Shown in pieces: positions 63,359 to 64,000 of a stretch of DNA of 64,000 bases (its first letter is position 1; each line of letters begins with the position of its first letter). The notes beneath the pieces were generated by a model. It searched no databases and was not told the origin of the DNA. It worked only from the letters and a program-made list of their open reading frames with translations. Origin of the DNA: Oceanospirillaceae bacterium (GTDB lineage: Bacteria; Pseudomonadota; Gammaproteobacteria; Pseudomonadales; Balneatricaceae); assembly GCA_013215375.1 (NCBI GenBank), contig JABSRB010000015.1, forward strand, positions 1 to 64,000. The letters are read 5' to 3'. A program made the position numbers and the translations under genes.

Positions 63359-64000
63359 TTGGCCAATAGTAATATTACAGAGTTAATGAAAGAGCGTTTT
63401 CGGGGCTATCTTCCCGTCGTTATCGATGTTGAAACCGCGGGTTTTAATTCCAATACCGATGCGCTGCTCGAAATTGCCGCCGTCACTTTAACGATGGATG
63501 ATGAAGGTTATTTGATCGTAGATCGGAGTTTTGAGGCCAATGTAGAGCCCTTTGAAGGTGCTAATCTTGAGCAGTCAGCATTAGATTTTACCGGCATCGA
63601 TCCTGAAGACCCCGATCGTGGTGCAATTCCAGAGCTTGAAGCAATGGAAATGATCTTTAAAGCAGTGCGTAAAGCCGTAAAAGCGCACGGTTGTAAAAGA
63701 GCGATCTTAGTGGGTCACAATGCCTCATTTGATCACGGTTTCGTGATGCAAGCTGCAGAGCGTTGCGACTTAAAGCGCAATCCATTCCATCCGTTTTCTA
63801 CTTTCGATACCGCTGCTTTATCAGGTCTTGCCTATGGTCAGACAGTGTTAGCGCGTGGTTGTGAAATGGCGGGTATTCCCTTTGATGGGAAAAAAGCGCA
63901 CTCGGCACTGTATGATACTGAAAAAACAGCAGACCTTTTTTGCTCTATCGTGAATAGATGGAAAGATCTTGGTGGTTGGGATATGGTTCTCGAACACAGT
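63359..64000 (+). CDS. rnt: Ribonuclease T (3' end beyond the window)
   Basis: A 3'-5' exoribonuclease that trims tRNA and other stable RNA ends, of the DEDDh family. Exo I motif IDVETAG (D23, E25), Exo II HNASFDH and Exo [11 protein letters not shown] are seen, together with [14 protein letters not shown]. The start is a TTG at 63359, with AAGGA 6 bases upstream, giving an N-terminus comparable to E. coli RNase T; an ATG at 63386 is the alternative. The window holds 214 codons and no stop; since the E. coli protein has 215 residues, only a few codons are missing. Confidence 0.95.
   Translation, partial: MANSNITELMKERFRGYLPVVIDVETAGFNSNTDALLEIAAVTLTMDDEGYLIVDRSFEANVEPFEGANLEQSALDFTGIDPEDPDRGAIPELEAMEMIFKAVRKAVKAHGCKRAILVGHNASFDHGFVMQAAERCDLKRNPFHPFSTFDTAALSGLAYGQTVLARGCEMAGIPFDGKKAHSALYDTEKTADLFCSIVNRWKDLGGWDMVLEHS

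Overview
The window is chromosomal DNA from a gammaproteobacterium, probably marine and related to the Pseudomonadales/Cellvibrionales. The basis is the gene set (argF, grxD, a 2-Cys peroxiredoxin and rnt side by side; the glrK-qseG-glrR triad; class II DAHP synthase followed by yqcC and a DUF3549 gene) and moderate base composition. The species assignment is inference only. No rRNA, tRNA, CRISPR array or integrase gene was seen.

Regions. (1) 1-4309: intergenic 7-8 bp tandem arrays, then a histidine-utilisation operon hutI-hutG-hutU with a HutC-type operator. (2) 4310-9594: small secreted or periplasmic proteins (Excalibur, EF-hand), a truncated SDR remnant, then the envelope-stress type two-component operon glrK-qseG-glrR. 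(3) 9595-12306: three gene cassettes, each followed by an attC-like site, with no integrase in view: an RHH/RelE toxin-antitoxin pair, an unknown 229-aa protein and a secreted HExxH protein. (4) 12396-14991: a CxxC/CxxC protein, RNase H with a hybrid-binding domain, and a membrane-anchored Mrr-like protein. (5) 15590-31389: five co-directional genes for very large, mostly uncharacterised proteins (1309, 855, 712, 1548 and 736 aa). They include a LamG plus tail-collar protein, a CyaA/ExoY-type nucleotidyl cyclase homologue and a DUF6603-type protein. This is the best candidate for an undescribed system. (6) 32124-34915: an acetyl-CoA hydrolase/transferase-GNAT fusion next to a class II histone-deacetylase-like enzyme. 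(7) 35899-41796: a probable Fur-controlled operon (beta-propeller protein, DUF2271, PepSY-flavodoxin-reductase). (8) 41925-44729: mercury resistance merR-T-P-F-A. (9) 45100-49101: a polyamine-type ABC importer. (10) 49389-55793: an AraC regulator divergent from a sugar or polyol ABC importer with a polyol dehydrogenase. (11) 56013-64000: housekeeping genes (DUF3549, yqcC, class II DAHP synthase, metR, a YebC-family gene, argF, grxD, peroxiredoxin, partial rnt).

A 162-bp element with terminal inverted repeats (MITE-like) occurs twice in opposite orientation, at 22124-22285 inside the giant-protein cluster and at 55801-55962. A shorter relic lies near 4381. Both solute-binding-protein genes are followed by a strong hairpin before the rest of their transporter operon. 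The accessory character of 9600-31400 (cassettes, MITE, giant genes, restriction-like protein) contrasts with the conserved core at the right end.
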